Below are positions 14,890 to 22,146 of a DNA stretch of 37,460 nt, one piece after another. The stretch comes from Candidatus Pacearchaeota archaeon. Lineage in GTDB: Archaea; Nanobdellota; Nanobdellia; Pacearchaeales; GW2011-AR1. The notes beneath the pieces are model-generated. The model was given only the letters and a program-made list of their open reading frames with translations. It made no database searches and was not told the DNA's origin. Each line of letters opens with the position of its first letter. Position 1 is the first letter of the stretch. The position numbers and the translations under genes were made by a program. The DNA is taken from the NCBI GenBank assembly GCA_016866935.1, contig VGKS01000005.1, positions 1 to 37,460 on the forward strand, given 5' to 3'.

Positions 14890-15177
14890 ATGAAAAAAGA
14901 GATGATAGATAGAGAGATTAGGCACCATGATAATAGCTCAGGGGTTGCGGGTGTCATTTTTGGGATAATGGCTATTCTTTTTGGAGCTCCAGGAATATTG
15001 CTTGGATTGGTAGGTTTCTTCTTTTCATTAAATCAAAATAAGAAAGCTAAGAACAGTTGGTCTAAATGGGGAATTGTACTTAATGTTGTAGGGTTTGTTC
15101 TAGGAATTATCTTTGCAGTTTACATATCTGTGTATGTTAGAAACGCAGTTGCTGGTTTGAAAGGAATATCTGGTTAA
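14890..15177 (+). CDS. DUF4190-like small membrane protein, 95 aa
   Basis: Two membrane segments (about residues 17-45 and 60-85) joined by a loop NQNKKAKNSWSKWG, with the G-rich IFGIMAILFGAPGILLGLVG pattern of DUF4190 proteins. The function is unknown. The next gene, a pilin-like protein, starts 2 bases after its stop, so the two are co-transcribed and may act together in the envelope. Confidence 0.75.
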   Translation: MKKEMIDREIRHHDNSSGVAGVIFGIMAILFGAPGILLGLVGFFFSLNQNKKAKNSWSKWGIVLNVVGFVLGIIFAVYISVYVRNAVAGLKGISG

Positions 15178-15179
15178 TT

Positions 15180-15776
15180 ATGGTAAATAAAAACAGAGAG
15201 GGAGCTCTTGAGCTTTCAATAGGGACGATTGTTGTAATTGTCATAGGTATGAGTATGCTTATTCTAGGTCTTGTTTTGGTAAGGACTATATTCTCAGGTT
15301 CAACTCAAAGTATTGACAGTTTAAATGATCAGGTACAGAGTGAGATTCTTGGATTATTCGGAGATGGAAATGGAAACCTGGTAATTAAATTAGGTTCTGC
15401 TGATACTGCTAAAGTTAAACCTGGAAGCGATCCCTTTAAGCTTGGAATAGGAGTTAGGCATCCCGATGGACTTGCACTAACCGGAAGGGATAGCTTGCAA
15501 TACAAGCTTACTCTTGCTGATGACAGTGGTAATAATTGTTTAAGGGTTTTAGGAAAAGAAAGAGCTGAAAGATTATTTATTACTAGATTGAATAATTGGA
15601 ATTCATTTGATGAATTTTCTGGTTCAACTGCTTTTGCATTAGTTCAAGTTCAAGTGCCTAGCGGAACATCGAGATGTACTCAAAAAGTTAATGTAGATAT
15701 GAAACTTAAAGAGACTCAGACTGCAAGTGAGGGTAAATCATTTATTTTGGAAGTAGCTCGCGAGGGAATATTCTAA
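15180..15776 (+). CDS. Pilin-like protein with N-terminal filament helix
   Basis: The N-terminus MVNKNREGALELSIGTIVVIVIGM carries a basic leader, a Gly, and then a Glu-containing hydrophobic helix (residues about 11-36), the layout of type IV pilins and archaellins. The remaining 160 residues form a soluble head with two Cys (CLRVL; SRCTQ) that may pair. It follows the DUF4190-like gene by 2 bases and faces away from the pilin/ABC operon, making this a local cluster of pilin-type genes. The exact filament type is unknown. Confidence 0.75.
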   Translation: MVNKNREGALELSIGTIVVIVIGMSMLILGLVLVRTIFSGSTQSIDSLNDQVQSEILGLFGDGNGNLVIKLGSADTAKVKPGSDPFKLGIGVRHPDGLALTGRDSLQYKLTLADDSGNNCLRVLGKERAERLFITRLNNWNSFDEFSGSTAFALVQVQVPSGTSRCTQKVNVDMKLKETQTASEGKSFILEVAREGIF

Positions 15777-15826
15777 CATAAAAAATTCTTGAGTTTATTA
15801 TTTAGACTTTTGAATAATCAGAGTTC

Positions 15827-15860
15827 TGTCAAAATAAGCTTTGACATAAGTTTATAAAAT
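15827..15860 (+). promoter_or_regulatory. RuBisCO promoter: palindrome plus TATA box
   Basis: A perfect 7-bp inverted repeat tgtcaaa-N6-tttgaca (15827-15846) lies just upstream of a TATA box (tttataaaat, 15851-15860), which is about 25 bases from the RuBisCO ATG. The half-site tgtcaaaat occurs again just after the gene (about 17193). The palindrome is in the position of an activator or repressor site, but no regulator is known here. Confidence 0.5.
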
Positions 15861-15880
15861 AAAATCAGTTAAATTAGTTG

Positions 15881-17182
15881 ATGAGTGAAAAGAAAGTTGA
15901 ATGGTACTTGGAGTTTGTGGATCCTCACTATAAACCAAAGAGTGATGAGCTGGTTGCTTTATTTTATTTTGAGTCTGCGAAAGGCATATCTAATAATGAA
16001 GCAATGGGAAGAATTGCCTCTGAAAGCTCGACAGGAACATGGACGACGCTCTTTAAGATGCCCCCTCGCATGAAAAAACTGATGGCTCATCCGTTCCATA
16101 AAGATGGCAATTATGTCAAAGTAGCTTATCCTTTAGATTTATGGGAGAAAGGAAACTTGCCACAACTCTTAAGCGGGATTGGTGGAAATATCTTTGGTAT
16201 GAAAGCTTTAGAAAACTTGAGACTTATGGATATTCAATTTCCTAAAAGTTACTTGAGAAGTTTTCCTGGACCTAGACAGGGAATGCATGGAATAAGAAAA
16301 ATGATGAATGTCTATAAGCGACCTATTTTGGGTTCTGTGCCTAAACCTAAAATTGGCTTTAGCGATAAGGAACATTCTGAAATTGGATTTGAGACATGGA
16401 TGGGTGGATTTGATTGTGTAAAGGACGACGAGAATTTGACTTCTACATCATTTAATAATTTTGATAAAAGAGTAAAGTATATTGCTAAGTTAAGAGAAAA
16501 GGCAGAGAAATTAACTGGAGACACAAAAGATGCTTATATCAATATTACTGCAGAAACAGACGAGATGAAAAGAAGAGCTAAATTGCTTCATGATTATGGA
16601 TTTAAGCACGCCATGATTGATGTAGTTGTTGTTGGAAATTCCGGAGTGCAGACTTTACGTAATACTCTTGGAGATTATGGGATGGCAATTCATGCTCACA
16701 GGGCAATGCACGCGATGTTTGATAAAAACCCAAAACATGGAATGAGCATGTATATGCTTGCTAAATTAATGAGAATGGCTGGAGTAGACCAGATACATGC
16801 AGGAACAGCTGTGGGTAAACTTGTAGGAACAGCAGAAGAAGTAAGAAATGTTTCTGACACATTAAGAGAGAATAAAGTGAAAGAAAAGAGAAATATTAGA
16901 CTTAGCCAGGATTGGTTTGGTCTTAAGCAAGCTTTCCCTGTTTCTTCAGGGGGCGTTCATCCAGGCCTATTGCCTGATTTAATGAAACTATTTGGAGATG
17001 AATGTGTAATACTTGTTTCGGGTGGAATTCATGGACATCCTCGAGGAACTCGGGCAGGAGCAATGGCGGCACGACAGGCAATTGACGCATGGCACGAAGG
17101 CGAGACTTTAGAAGAGCATGCCAAATACAATAAAGAACTTAGAGAAGCCCTTGATAAATGGGGTGGAATGAAGCCTGTTTAA
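15881..17182 (+). CDS. rbcL: Form III ribulose-bisphosphate carboxylase, large chain
   Basis: Adds CO2 to ribulose-1,5-bisphosphate to give two 3-phosphoglycerates; in archaea form III enzymes act in AMP/nucleoside breakdown, not a Calvin cycle. Active-site elements: the KPK motif GSVPKPKIG (residues 151-159), the carbamylated Lys181 with metal ligands in CVKDDENLTS, His in HAHRAMHAM (271-279), loop-6 Lys313 in GTAVGKLVG, SSGGVHPG and SGGIHGHPRGTRAG for phosphate binding. All key residues are present. The 433-aa length fits form III. The loop-6 motif has Val where GKLEG is common. The sub-form (III-b or III-like) is not settled. Start: ATG 15881 rather than the TTG one codon before. The partner enzymes AMP phosphorylase and R15P isomerase are not in this window. 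Confidence 0.95.
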   Translation: MSEKKVEWYLEFVDPHYKPKSDELVALFYFESAKGISNNEAMGRIASESSTGTWTTLFKMPPRMKKLMAHPFHKDGNYVKVAYPLDLWEKGNLPQLLSGIGGNIFGMKALENLRLMDIQFPKSYLRSFPGPRQGMHGIRKMMNVYKRPILGSVPKPKIGFSDKEHSEIGFETWMGGFDCVKDDENLTSTSFNNFDKRVKYIAKLREKAEKLTGDTKDAYINITAETDEMKRRAKLLHDYGFKHAMIDVVVVGNSGVQTLRNTLGDYGMAIHAHRAMHAMFDKNPKHGMSMYMLAKLMRMAGVDQIHAGTAVGKLVGTAEEVRNVSDTLRENKVKEKRNIRLSQDWFGLKQAFPVSSGGVHPGLLPDLMKLFGDECVILVSGGIHGHPRGTRAGAMAARQAIDAWHEGETLEEHAKYNKELREALDKWGGMKPV

Positions 17183-17203
17183 GGTGCGTATTTGTCAAAA
17201 TGT

Positions 17204-17267
17204 ATAGAGTAAAATGGGATTAATAGTCTGCTATCCCAATCATTGTTTTTTCTATAAGTCACTCTAT
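17204..17267 (+). terminator. Nested inverted repeats after RuBisCO
   Basis: An outer pair atagagt (17204-17210) / actctat (17261-17267) encloses an inner hairpin tgggat...atccca, with a run of T between. It could be a transcript end for rbcL or a small structured RNA; sequence alone does not decide. Confidence 0.4.
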
Positions 17268-17311
17268 TTAAAGTTACATAGTTTAATATATTTGATTAGT
17301 TATTTTTGCTT

Positions 17312-17875
17312 ATGATTGATTACAAGAAATACAAATGGTTTTTTACTAAGTCTGGAAAACTTGTTGTGGGAGGCAAAAGTGCTGAGAGCAATGATTCTCT
17401 TCTTAATGAATTGAAGAAAATGAAAAAAGAATTAATTGTGATGCACACCAAATCTCCTGGTTCTCCTTTTTGTGCTATTATTGCTCCGGTTAATGCCGTT
17501 TCTGAAGAAGATATGATGGAATGTGCTGTTTTTACTGGTTGTTTTAGTAGAGCTTGGAAAGAAGGCAAAAAAAATACTAACGTTCATTCTTTCAAACTAT
17601 CTCAATTAAATAAAAATGTGGATATGAAGGAAGGAACTTGGAGTGTTTCTGGAAGAGTTAAAAATTTTAGTGTCGAGCTAAAACTTGCTATTGCTTATCA
17701 AAATAAAATTGTTAGGGCTGTGCCTGTTATTTCTGTAAATGAAGATGAAATAATTGCTTTAGTTTATCCTGGCAAGATTGATAAAACAAATATTAGAACA
17801 GAAGGTTTAAAAGTAAACAAAGAGCAGCTTGTTTCTGCTCTTCCTGCTGGAGGCGTTAAATTTGTTAAAACATGA
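17312..17875 (+). CDS. Stand-alone NFACT-R domain protein
   Basis: The N-terminal YKKYKWFFTKSGKLVVGGKSAESND and following VMHTKSPGSPFCAI match the NFACT-R (DUF814) domain found at the C-terminal part of RqcH/NEMF/Tae2 proteins, which help clear stalled ribosomes. A later segment (FSRAWKEGKKNTNVHSFKLSQ) also fits that domain. Here it is a single-domain protein of 188 aa without NFACT-N, coiled coil or NFACT-C. RNA binding is likely; a role in quality control is inference. The next gene, another RNA-binding protein, overlaps by 4 bases. Start: ATG 17312 rather than TTG 17306. Confidence 0.85.
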   Translation: MIDYKKYKWFFTKSGKLVVGGKSAESNDSLLNELKKMKKELIVMHTKSPGSPFCAIIAPVNAVSEEDMMECAVFTGCFSRAWKEGKKNTNVHSFKLSQLNKNVDMKEGTWSVSGRVKNFSVELKLAIAYQNKIVRAVPVISVNEDEIIALVYPGKIDKTNIRTEGLKVNKEQLVSALPAGGVKFVKT

Positions 17876-18117
17876 AACCCGATACACTAGCATTTCAGAT
17901 TGGAAAAAATGGTCTGACTAAAACAGGAATAGAACATTTAGCAAGTGCTTTCAAAACACGAAGAGTAATAAAAGTTCAACTTTTGAAAAGCGCAGTCTCA
18001 AGTAGAGAAAAAATTGAAGAAATTGCTGAAACTTTGATTACAGAATTACCTGGAAAGTATAATTATAGAATTATTGGATTTACAATAATTTTAATGAAAA
18101 GATCAAATAAAAGTTAA
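17872..18117 (+). CDS. CRM/YhbY-type RNA-binding protein
   Basis: The 81-aa sequence has the YhbY/CRM pattern: FQIGKNGLTKTGIEHL at the start, the RVIKVQLLKSA strand, IAETLI helix and GFTIILMKR at the end. The family binds rRNA and associates with pre-50S particles in bacteria; archaeal versions are single domain. Its ATG overlaps the stop of the NFACT-R gene (ATGA), so the two are translationally coupled, which supports a shared ribosome-linked role. Confidence 0.9.
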   Translation: MKPDTLAFQIGKNGLTKTGIEHLASAFKTRRVIKVQLLKSAVSSREKIEEIAETLITELPGKYNYRIIGFTIILMKRSNKS

Positions 18118-18154
18118 TTGTATATATTTATAATCTCTCAAAATATATACGGTT

Positions 18155-18370
18155 ATGGTTAAGAGATTGATATCTAAACCTAAAAGAGGAGGATATCATA
18201 TGAATCCTAAACCTCCTCATAAAAGAGAGGTTAAAATTGATTTTGTTGATAGAACATTATTTCTTCCGGACTCTATGCAACATGAAGTAGATTCTCAACG
18301 TGCTGTGGATGGTTACTTACAAGAACATATTTTTAGTGGTAGATTATATAGTAGAGATTACAGAGACTAA
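18155..18370 (+). CDS. Small hypothetical protein, 71 aa
   Basis: No family recognised. It is a basic N-terminus (VKRLISKPKRGG) followed by a mixed region. A TATA-like tatatttata (about 18120-18129) lies about 30 bases upstream, which supports expression. It stands between the RNA-binding pair and the ribosomal genes. Confidence 0.55.
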   Translation: MVKRLISKPKRGGYHMNPKPPHKREVKIDFVDRTLFLPDSMQHEVDSQRAVDGYLQEHIFSGRLYSRDYRD

Positions 18371-18435
18371 AACTTATCCAAACATCTGCTTTGGTAATCT
18401 TTATACAATGAAAATACATTGTTATTTTCAGGCAT

Positions 18436-18470
18436 AAAACTTGCTAGATTTAAATAAGCAAGTTTTATAA
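18436..18470 (+). promoter_or_regulatory. Inverted repeat over the eS19 promoter
   Basis: A perfect 10-bp inverted repeat aaaacttgct-N11-agcaagtttt runs into a TATA box (ttttataa, 18463-18470) about 25 bases before the eS19 ATG. The repeat could be an operator for the ribosomal-protein operon or a terminator of the previous gene. Confidence 0.45.
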
Positions 18471-18492
18471 AGCGTGTTTTTTAGTACAATTC

Positions 18493-18903
18493 ATGAATGC
18501 AATTAAGTCTATTCAAGCTGGAAAATATAACCATTTACTAGCTAGTGAATTAAAAAACCATAAGGAATTCAAGGCTCCTGAATGGATTGATTTTGTTAAA
18601 AGCGGACATGGAAAACAAAGACCTATTGAAGATCAAGACTTTTGGTATAACAGAGCTGCAAGTATTCTAAGGCAGATTTATTTGAGGGGAGTTGTTGGAA
18701 CTCAAAGGCTTAGAACAAGATATGGGAACAGAAAAAATAGAGGAAAACAACCTGCTCATTTTACAAGATCAAGTGGAAAGATAATAAGGCTAATTTTACA
18801 ACAAGCTGAATCTGCTCATTTGGTTTCAAAATCTGAAACTGAAAAGAAAGGTAGAATGCTTACTGAAAAAGGAAAGAAGTTACTTGAAGGAGTTAAAGCA
18901 TAA
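18493..18903 (+). CDS. rps19e: 30S ribosomal protein eS19
   Basis: An archaeal/eukaryotic small-subunit protein. Motifs FVKSGHGKQRPIEDQDFWY (about residues 35-53), AASILRQIYLRGVVG and LRTRYGNRKNRGKQP are characteristic, with the C-terminal winged-helix end LVSKSETEKKGRMLTEKGKKLL. The 136-aa length is normal. It is the first gene of an operon with eL39 and eL31: its TAA overlaps the next ATG by one base. Confidence 0.97.
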   Translation: MNAIKSIQAGKYNHLLASELKNHKEFKAPEWIDFVKSGHGKQRPIEDQDFWYNRAASILRQIYLRGVVGTQRLRTRYGNRKNRGKQPAHFTRSSGKIIRLILQQAESAHLVSKSETEKKGRMLTEKGKKLLEGVKA

Positions 18904-19100
18904 TGGCCGAATATCATAAAAAGATTGTTTTAGGAACTCATACAAAAAGAACTAAGTGGGCTCCTGTTTGGGCAGTTGTAAGAAGATTTGGAAAGGGAAA
19001 GAGAGTTCACCCATCTGCGATTACTGCTGTAAGAAGGAACTGGAGAAGAACAAAATTGAAGGTTAAACCAAGAAGAGCTACAAAGAGGCACCTAGGTTAA
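18903..19100 (+). CDS. rpl39e: 50S ribosomal protein eL39
   Basis: A tiny basic protein lining the exit tunnel in archaea and eukaryotes. The core HTKRTKWAPVWAVVRRFGKGKR and RNWRRTKLKVKP match eL39 (usual PVWV...RRNWRRTKLK). It is 65 aa, slightly longer than the usual 51, with an extra basic C-terminus (PRRATKRHLG). The gene joins eS19 by a 1-base overlap and is followed without a gap by eL31. Confidence 0.93.
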   Translation: MAEYHKKIVLGTHTKRTKWAPVWAVVRRFGKGKRVHPSAITAVRRNWRRTKLKVKPRRATKRHLG

Positions 19101-19646
19101 ATGGCTGAAGTAAAAACAGACAAGCTTGAAAGAGAATATACAATACCTCTTAGAAAAGAATGGACTAAAGTTCCTTCGTACAAGAGAACTGCTAAGAGCG
19201 TTAAGGCAATAAAAGAATTTATTGCTAAGCATATGAAAGTTCCTAATAGAGATTTGAATCTTGTTAAGATAGATTCTTACTTTAATAATGAAGTTTGGTA
19301 TAGGGGAAGCGCAACACCTCCTGCTCGCGTTACAGTTAAAGCAATTAAAACTGGAGATGAAGTTAAAGTTACTTTTGTTAACGATCCAGATCATGTAAAG
19401 TTTGCAAGAGAAAGACATACAAGAAGAAATGTTAAGACTCAAAAGACCGTAACTGCTCCTGAAGTTAAGAAAGAAGAAAAAACTGAAGAACAAAAGAAAG
19501 AAGAATCTGAAAAAGAACAGTCTGCTGCTATTGCAAATGAAAAATTAGCTGAAGTAAAAGCTAAAGAGCAGAAACATGTTGCTAAAGATAACATGGCTAA
19601 TAAGAAAGCGCCTATTCAAAGACGAAGAACAATTGCTTCTAATTAG
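19101..19646 (+). CDS. rpl31e: 50S ribosomal protein eL31 with long charged tail
   Basis: Residues 1-115 match eL31: REYTIPLRKEWTKVPSYKR, KAIKEFIAKHM, VKIDSYFNNEVWYRGSATPPARV and KVTFVN. eL31 is usually about 90 aa; this one has a tail of some 70 residues rich in Lys, Glu and Ala (KKEEKTEEQKKEESEKEQ) ending in a basic patch (PIQRRRTIASN). The tail is low complexity and probably disordered or a single helix. It is the last gene of the eS19-eL39-eL31 operon; the usual downstream neighbour tif6 is absent here. Confidence 0.94.
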   Translation: MAEVKTDKLEREYTIPLRKEWTKVPSYKRTAKSVKAIKEFIAKHMKVPNRDLNLVKIDSYFNNEVWYRGSATPPARVTVKAIKTGDEVKVTFVNDPDHVKFARERHTRRNVKTQKTVTAPEVKKEEKTEEQKKEESEKEQSAAIANEKLAEVKAKEQKHVAKDNMANKKAPIQRRRTIASN

Positions 19647-19675
19647 AGATTATAATGTAAGGTCTGGGCATATAT

Positions 19676-20023
19676 CTAATCCAAATCTAAACTTATTTTC
19701 AATGCTGTATCTATTTCCATCATTAATTCTTTATTTATTGAACCTATTCTCTTAATTATTCTTGATTTATCAATCGTTTTTATTTGATTTAATAAGACTA
19801 TTGAATCTTTATCCAAACCTGTTTTGCCTTTGGATATGGGTATATTTGTTATGAACTTTGTGCTTTTTATGATAGATGTTATTGCAGCACCTATTGTTAA
19901 TGGACTATATTCATTTGAGATGTCATTTTGAATTATTAGAAATGGTCTAATCCCTCCTTGTTCTCTACCCTTTACTGGTTCTAAGTTTACTAGGAAGATC
20001 TCTCCCCTATTAACTTTCACCAT
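19676..20023 (-). CDS. mazF: MazF/PemK-family toxin
   Basis: A probable mRNA-cutting toxin. The N-terminal GEIFLVNLEPVKGREQGGIRPFLIIQND is the MazF/PemK signature (beta-barrel core with the conserved Gly-Arg-Pro turn), and the later VLLNQIKTIDKSRI segment is also typical. The 115-aa length is normal. The start overlaps the antitoxin stop by 7 bases, as in toxin-antitoxin operons. It converges on the ribosomal operon. Confidence 0.92.
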   Translation of the reverse strand: MVKVNRGEIFLVNLEPVKGREQGGIRPFLIIQNDISNEYSPLTIGAAITSIIKSTKFITNIPISKGKTGLDKDSIVLLNQIKTIDKSRIIKRIGSINKELMMEIDTALKISLDLD

Positions 20024-20262
20024 TTTTCATCTTTATCTAAACCATCAAGTAAGGTATTGTCCCATTCTTTCGCTATTTCTTTATCTAAGTAGTACATTTC
20101 AATGCATTGATCCTTAAGTAGGCTTTTAATATTCTTTTTTTCTTTTTCTTCAATTAACTTAGAGATCACATCTTCATAGCTCTCGTTAGGTTTTTGCTTT
20201 AATTTATCTAAAGCTTGTTTTACTTTATCCCTTAATTGAATTGTACTTATTTGATTTTGCAT
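20017..20262 (-). CDS. Antitoxin partner of MazF-type toxin
   Basis: An 81-aa protein with a short DNA-binding-like start (STIQLRDKVKQALDKLK, consistent with a ribbon-helix-helix half) and an acidic C-terminal tail (IAKEWDNTLLDGLDKDE) that would wrap the toxin. Its position directly before and overlapping mazF is the main evidence. TATA-like tctatagtttatat lies upstream (20270-20290), where autorepression would act. Confidence 0.85.
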   Translation of the reverse strand: MQNQISTIQLRDKVKQALDKLKQKPNESYEDVISKLIEEKEKKNIKSLLKDQCIEMYYLDKEIAKEWDNTLLDGLDKDEKW

Positions 20263-20311
20263 GTATCTATAGAATATCTATAGTTTATATATTTTTCTAG
20301 CTCGGGTCAGA

Positions 20312-20485
20312 TTAAAGATCACGGGCTTGAACTGTTCGTCTGCCATTTGCCTTTGCCCTTTCAGAAGCTTTATCTAAAATTTCCTTGACTTTTTTGTTTA
20401 ATGCTTCTGGAACTTCTCCTGCTACGCTCATGTCAGGTACTGCAGATTTTATTTTGCTTTTTATTATTAAGTCTATGTCAGTCAT
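20312..20485 (-). CDS. Short histone-fold protein, missed by the ORF track
   Basis: A 57-aa ORF below the track's length cut-off. The sequence DMSVAGEVPEALNKKVKEIL, then ASERAKANGRRTVQARDL, matches the central helix and the R-[KR]-T-V-x-A-x-D ending of archaeal histone folds. It starts with an ATG that overlaps the lysS stop (ATGA), so it is coupled to lysS. It lacks a clear third helix, since it ends at the RDL of the second loop; it may be a DUF1931-like or truncated histone. DNA binding is likely but not shown. Confidence 0.75.
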   Translation of the reverse strand: MTDIDLIIKSKIKSAVPDMSVAGEVPEALNKKVKEILDKASERAKANGRRTVQARDL

Positions 20486-21981
20486 TTTTTACCTTCTTTA
20501 CTTGGGCGCATGAATGGGAAAAGTATTACATCTCTTAGTGATTCTTGGCCTGTTAATATCATTGTTAGTCTATCTATACCCAGGCCATAACCTGCTGTTG
20601 GAGGCATTCCATACTTTAGAGAATTGATGAAATCTTCGTCCAATGGCATTGCTGATTCGTCTCCGCCCGCAAGATACTCTTGTTGTTCTTTGAGTCTAGC
20701 TTCTTGATCTAGCGGATCATTAAGCTCATCATAGGCTTTGATAACTTCCGCTCCATCTATAATTAATTGAACTGAATTTATTTTGCTTTCGTCTTCTTTA
20801 TTTCTTTTTGCTAAGGCAATCATTTCAACAGGGTAGTGGGTCAGGAAAGTAGGCTGTATTAAATTAGGTCTTGCAACTCTTTTATATAATTCATCAAGAA
20901 GTGCTCCATAGTGATGAGCCTCTGCTGTGCTTACTCCTTGTATTTTCTTATCATGAATTGCTTTCTTTAATTTCTCAAATGTATTTGCGACATTGATATC
21001 TATTCCAGATTCTTTTAGAAGAAGATCTCTAAAAGTAATTCTTTTGAAAGGTGTTTTAAGGGAGATCTTATTTCCTCTGTAAGTAATTGAATCATCTAGC
21101 TTTAACTCTTTTCTTAACTTGTTGAATAATTCTTCTGTAAATTCCATGTGGAACTCATAGTCTTTGTAAGCTGCATAATATTCCATCATTGTAAATTCAG
21201 GATTATGCTGGTGATCTATTCCTTCATTTCTGAAGTTTTTACAAATAGTAAATACTCTATCTATTCCACCTACAACTAGCCTCTTGAGGTAAAGCTCTGG
21301 AGAAATTGAGAGATAGAGATCTATATCAAGTGCGTTCAAGTGAGTTTTGAATGGGGCTGCACTTGCTCCACCATACATTGATTGCAAAGTAGGAGTCTCT
21401 ACTTCAACAAATTCTTTTTCTCTAAGTAAATCTCTTACACAATTAACAATTTTCTCTCTTGTTAAGAATACGGATTTTACTGCTGGATCCATCATTAAGT
21501 CAAGATATCTTTTTCTATATCTTTCTTCTTTATCTTGTAACCCGTGCCATTTTTCAGGAAGAGGAAGTATTGATTTTGTAAGCATTGTTATTTTTTTAAC
21601 TAAGACCGATAATTCTCCTCTTTCTGTTCTCCATATTACTCCTTCTACTCCCACTATATCTCCAGTATCACAGTATTTTTTGAATAGATTTTGAGCACTT
21701 TCTGGAGTTTCTTCTGCTTTGATTGCAATTTGAATATAACCTGATTTATCTTGAATTACTCCGAAAGCAATTTTACCAAAGTCACGAATACTCATGAGAC
21801 GACCCGCAATTATTGCTTTCTTTTTAGATTTTGCACCATTCTTTAGAGACTTATTCTCTTCCTTTAAATCTGACGCGTAATCTTTAACTTCAAACAATTG
21901 TGGATAGGGATCTATTTTTGCACTTCTTAAAGAGTGTAGTTTTTTCAAACGTTCTTGAATGATTAATTCTTCTCTACCCAT
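20482..21981 (-). CDS. lysS: Lysyl-tRNA synthetase, class II
   Basis: Charges tRNA-Lys. The N-terminal OB fold (residues about 50-145, IAGRLMSIRDFGKIAFGVIQD) binds the anticodon. Class II motif 2 is FRNEGIDHQHNPEFTMMEYYA and motif 3 is GYGLGIDRLTMILTG. At 499 aa it has the standard bacterial-type length; many archaea use class I LysRS instead, so class II is typical of only some lineages. The ATG stands 20-30 bases behind a TATA box on the minus strand (22001-22010). The histone-fold gene follows with a 4-base overlap. Confidence 0.97.
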   Translation of the reverse strand: MGREELIIQERLKKLHSLRSAKIDPYPQLFEVKDYASDLKEENKSLKNGAKSKKKAIIAGRLMSIRDFGKIAFGVIQDKSGYIQIAIKAEETPESAQNLFKKYCDTGDIVGVEGVIWRTERGELSVLVKKITMLTKSILPLPEKWHGLQDKEERYRKRYLDLMMDPAVKSVFLTREKIVNCVRDLLREKEFVEVETPTLQSMYGGASAAPFKTHLNALDIDLYLSISPELYLKRLVVGGIDRVFTICKNFRNEGIDHQHNPEFTMMEYYAAYKDYEFHMEFTEELFNKLRKELKLDDSITYRGNKISLKTPFKRITFRDLLLKESGIDINVANTFEKLKKAIHDKKIQGVSTAEAHHYGALLDELYKRVARPNLIQPTFLTHYPVEMIALAKRNKEDESKINSVQLIIDGAEVIKAYDELNDPLDQEARLKEQQEYLAGGDESAMPLDEDFINSLKYGMPPTAGYGLGIDRLTMILTGQESLRDVILFPFMRPSKEGKK

Positions 21982-22000
21982 GTGTGAAGATGATTTATGT

Positions 22001-22036
22001 GATTTATATGCTTTTCTTAAGAAAAATTTATATAGT
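22001..22036. promoter_or_regulatory. Divergent promoter pair with central palindrome
   Basis: A perfect 14-bp palindrome ttttcttaagaaaa (22012-22025) sits between two TATA boxes: gatttatatg (for lysS, minus strand) and atttatatag (for the acidic micropeptide, plus strand). Each TATA box is about 20-28 bases from its ATG. The matching sequence aatcacata also occurs next to both starts. Confidence 0.55.
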
Positions 22037-22055
22037 ATTTATTTGAAATCACATA

Positions 22056-22139
22056 ATGGTAAAAGAGTTTGAAGAAGATGACTTTGAAGAAGACGCAGAC
22101 GAAGATGAAGAAGAGGATGAAGAAGACGAAGAATATTGA
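22056..22139 (+). CDS. Acidic micropeptide, 27 aa
   Basis: The ORF encodes MVKEFEEDDFEEDADEDEEE... and ends in DEEY, with over 70% Asp/Glu. It starts at an ATG about 25 bases after a good TATA box and has a proper stop, so it is likely expressed as a leaderless message. It is far below the track's cut-off. It may be a decoy or binding partner for a basic protein, but that is inference; it could also be chance in an AG-rich stretch. Confidence 0.5.
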   Translation: MVKEFEEDDFEEDADEDEEEDEEDEEY

Positions 22140-22146
22140 TTTTTAA

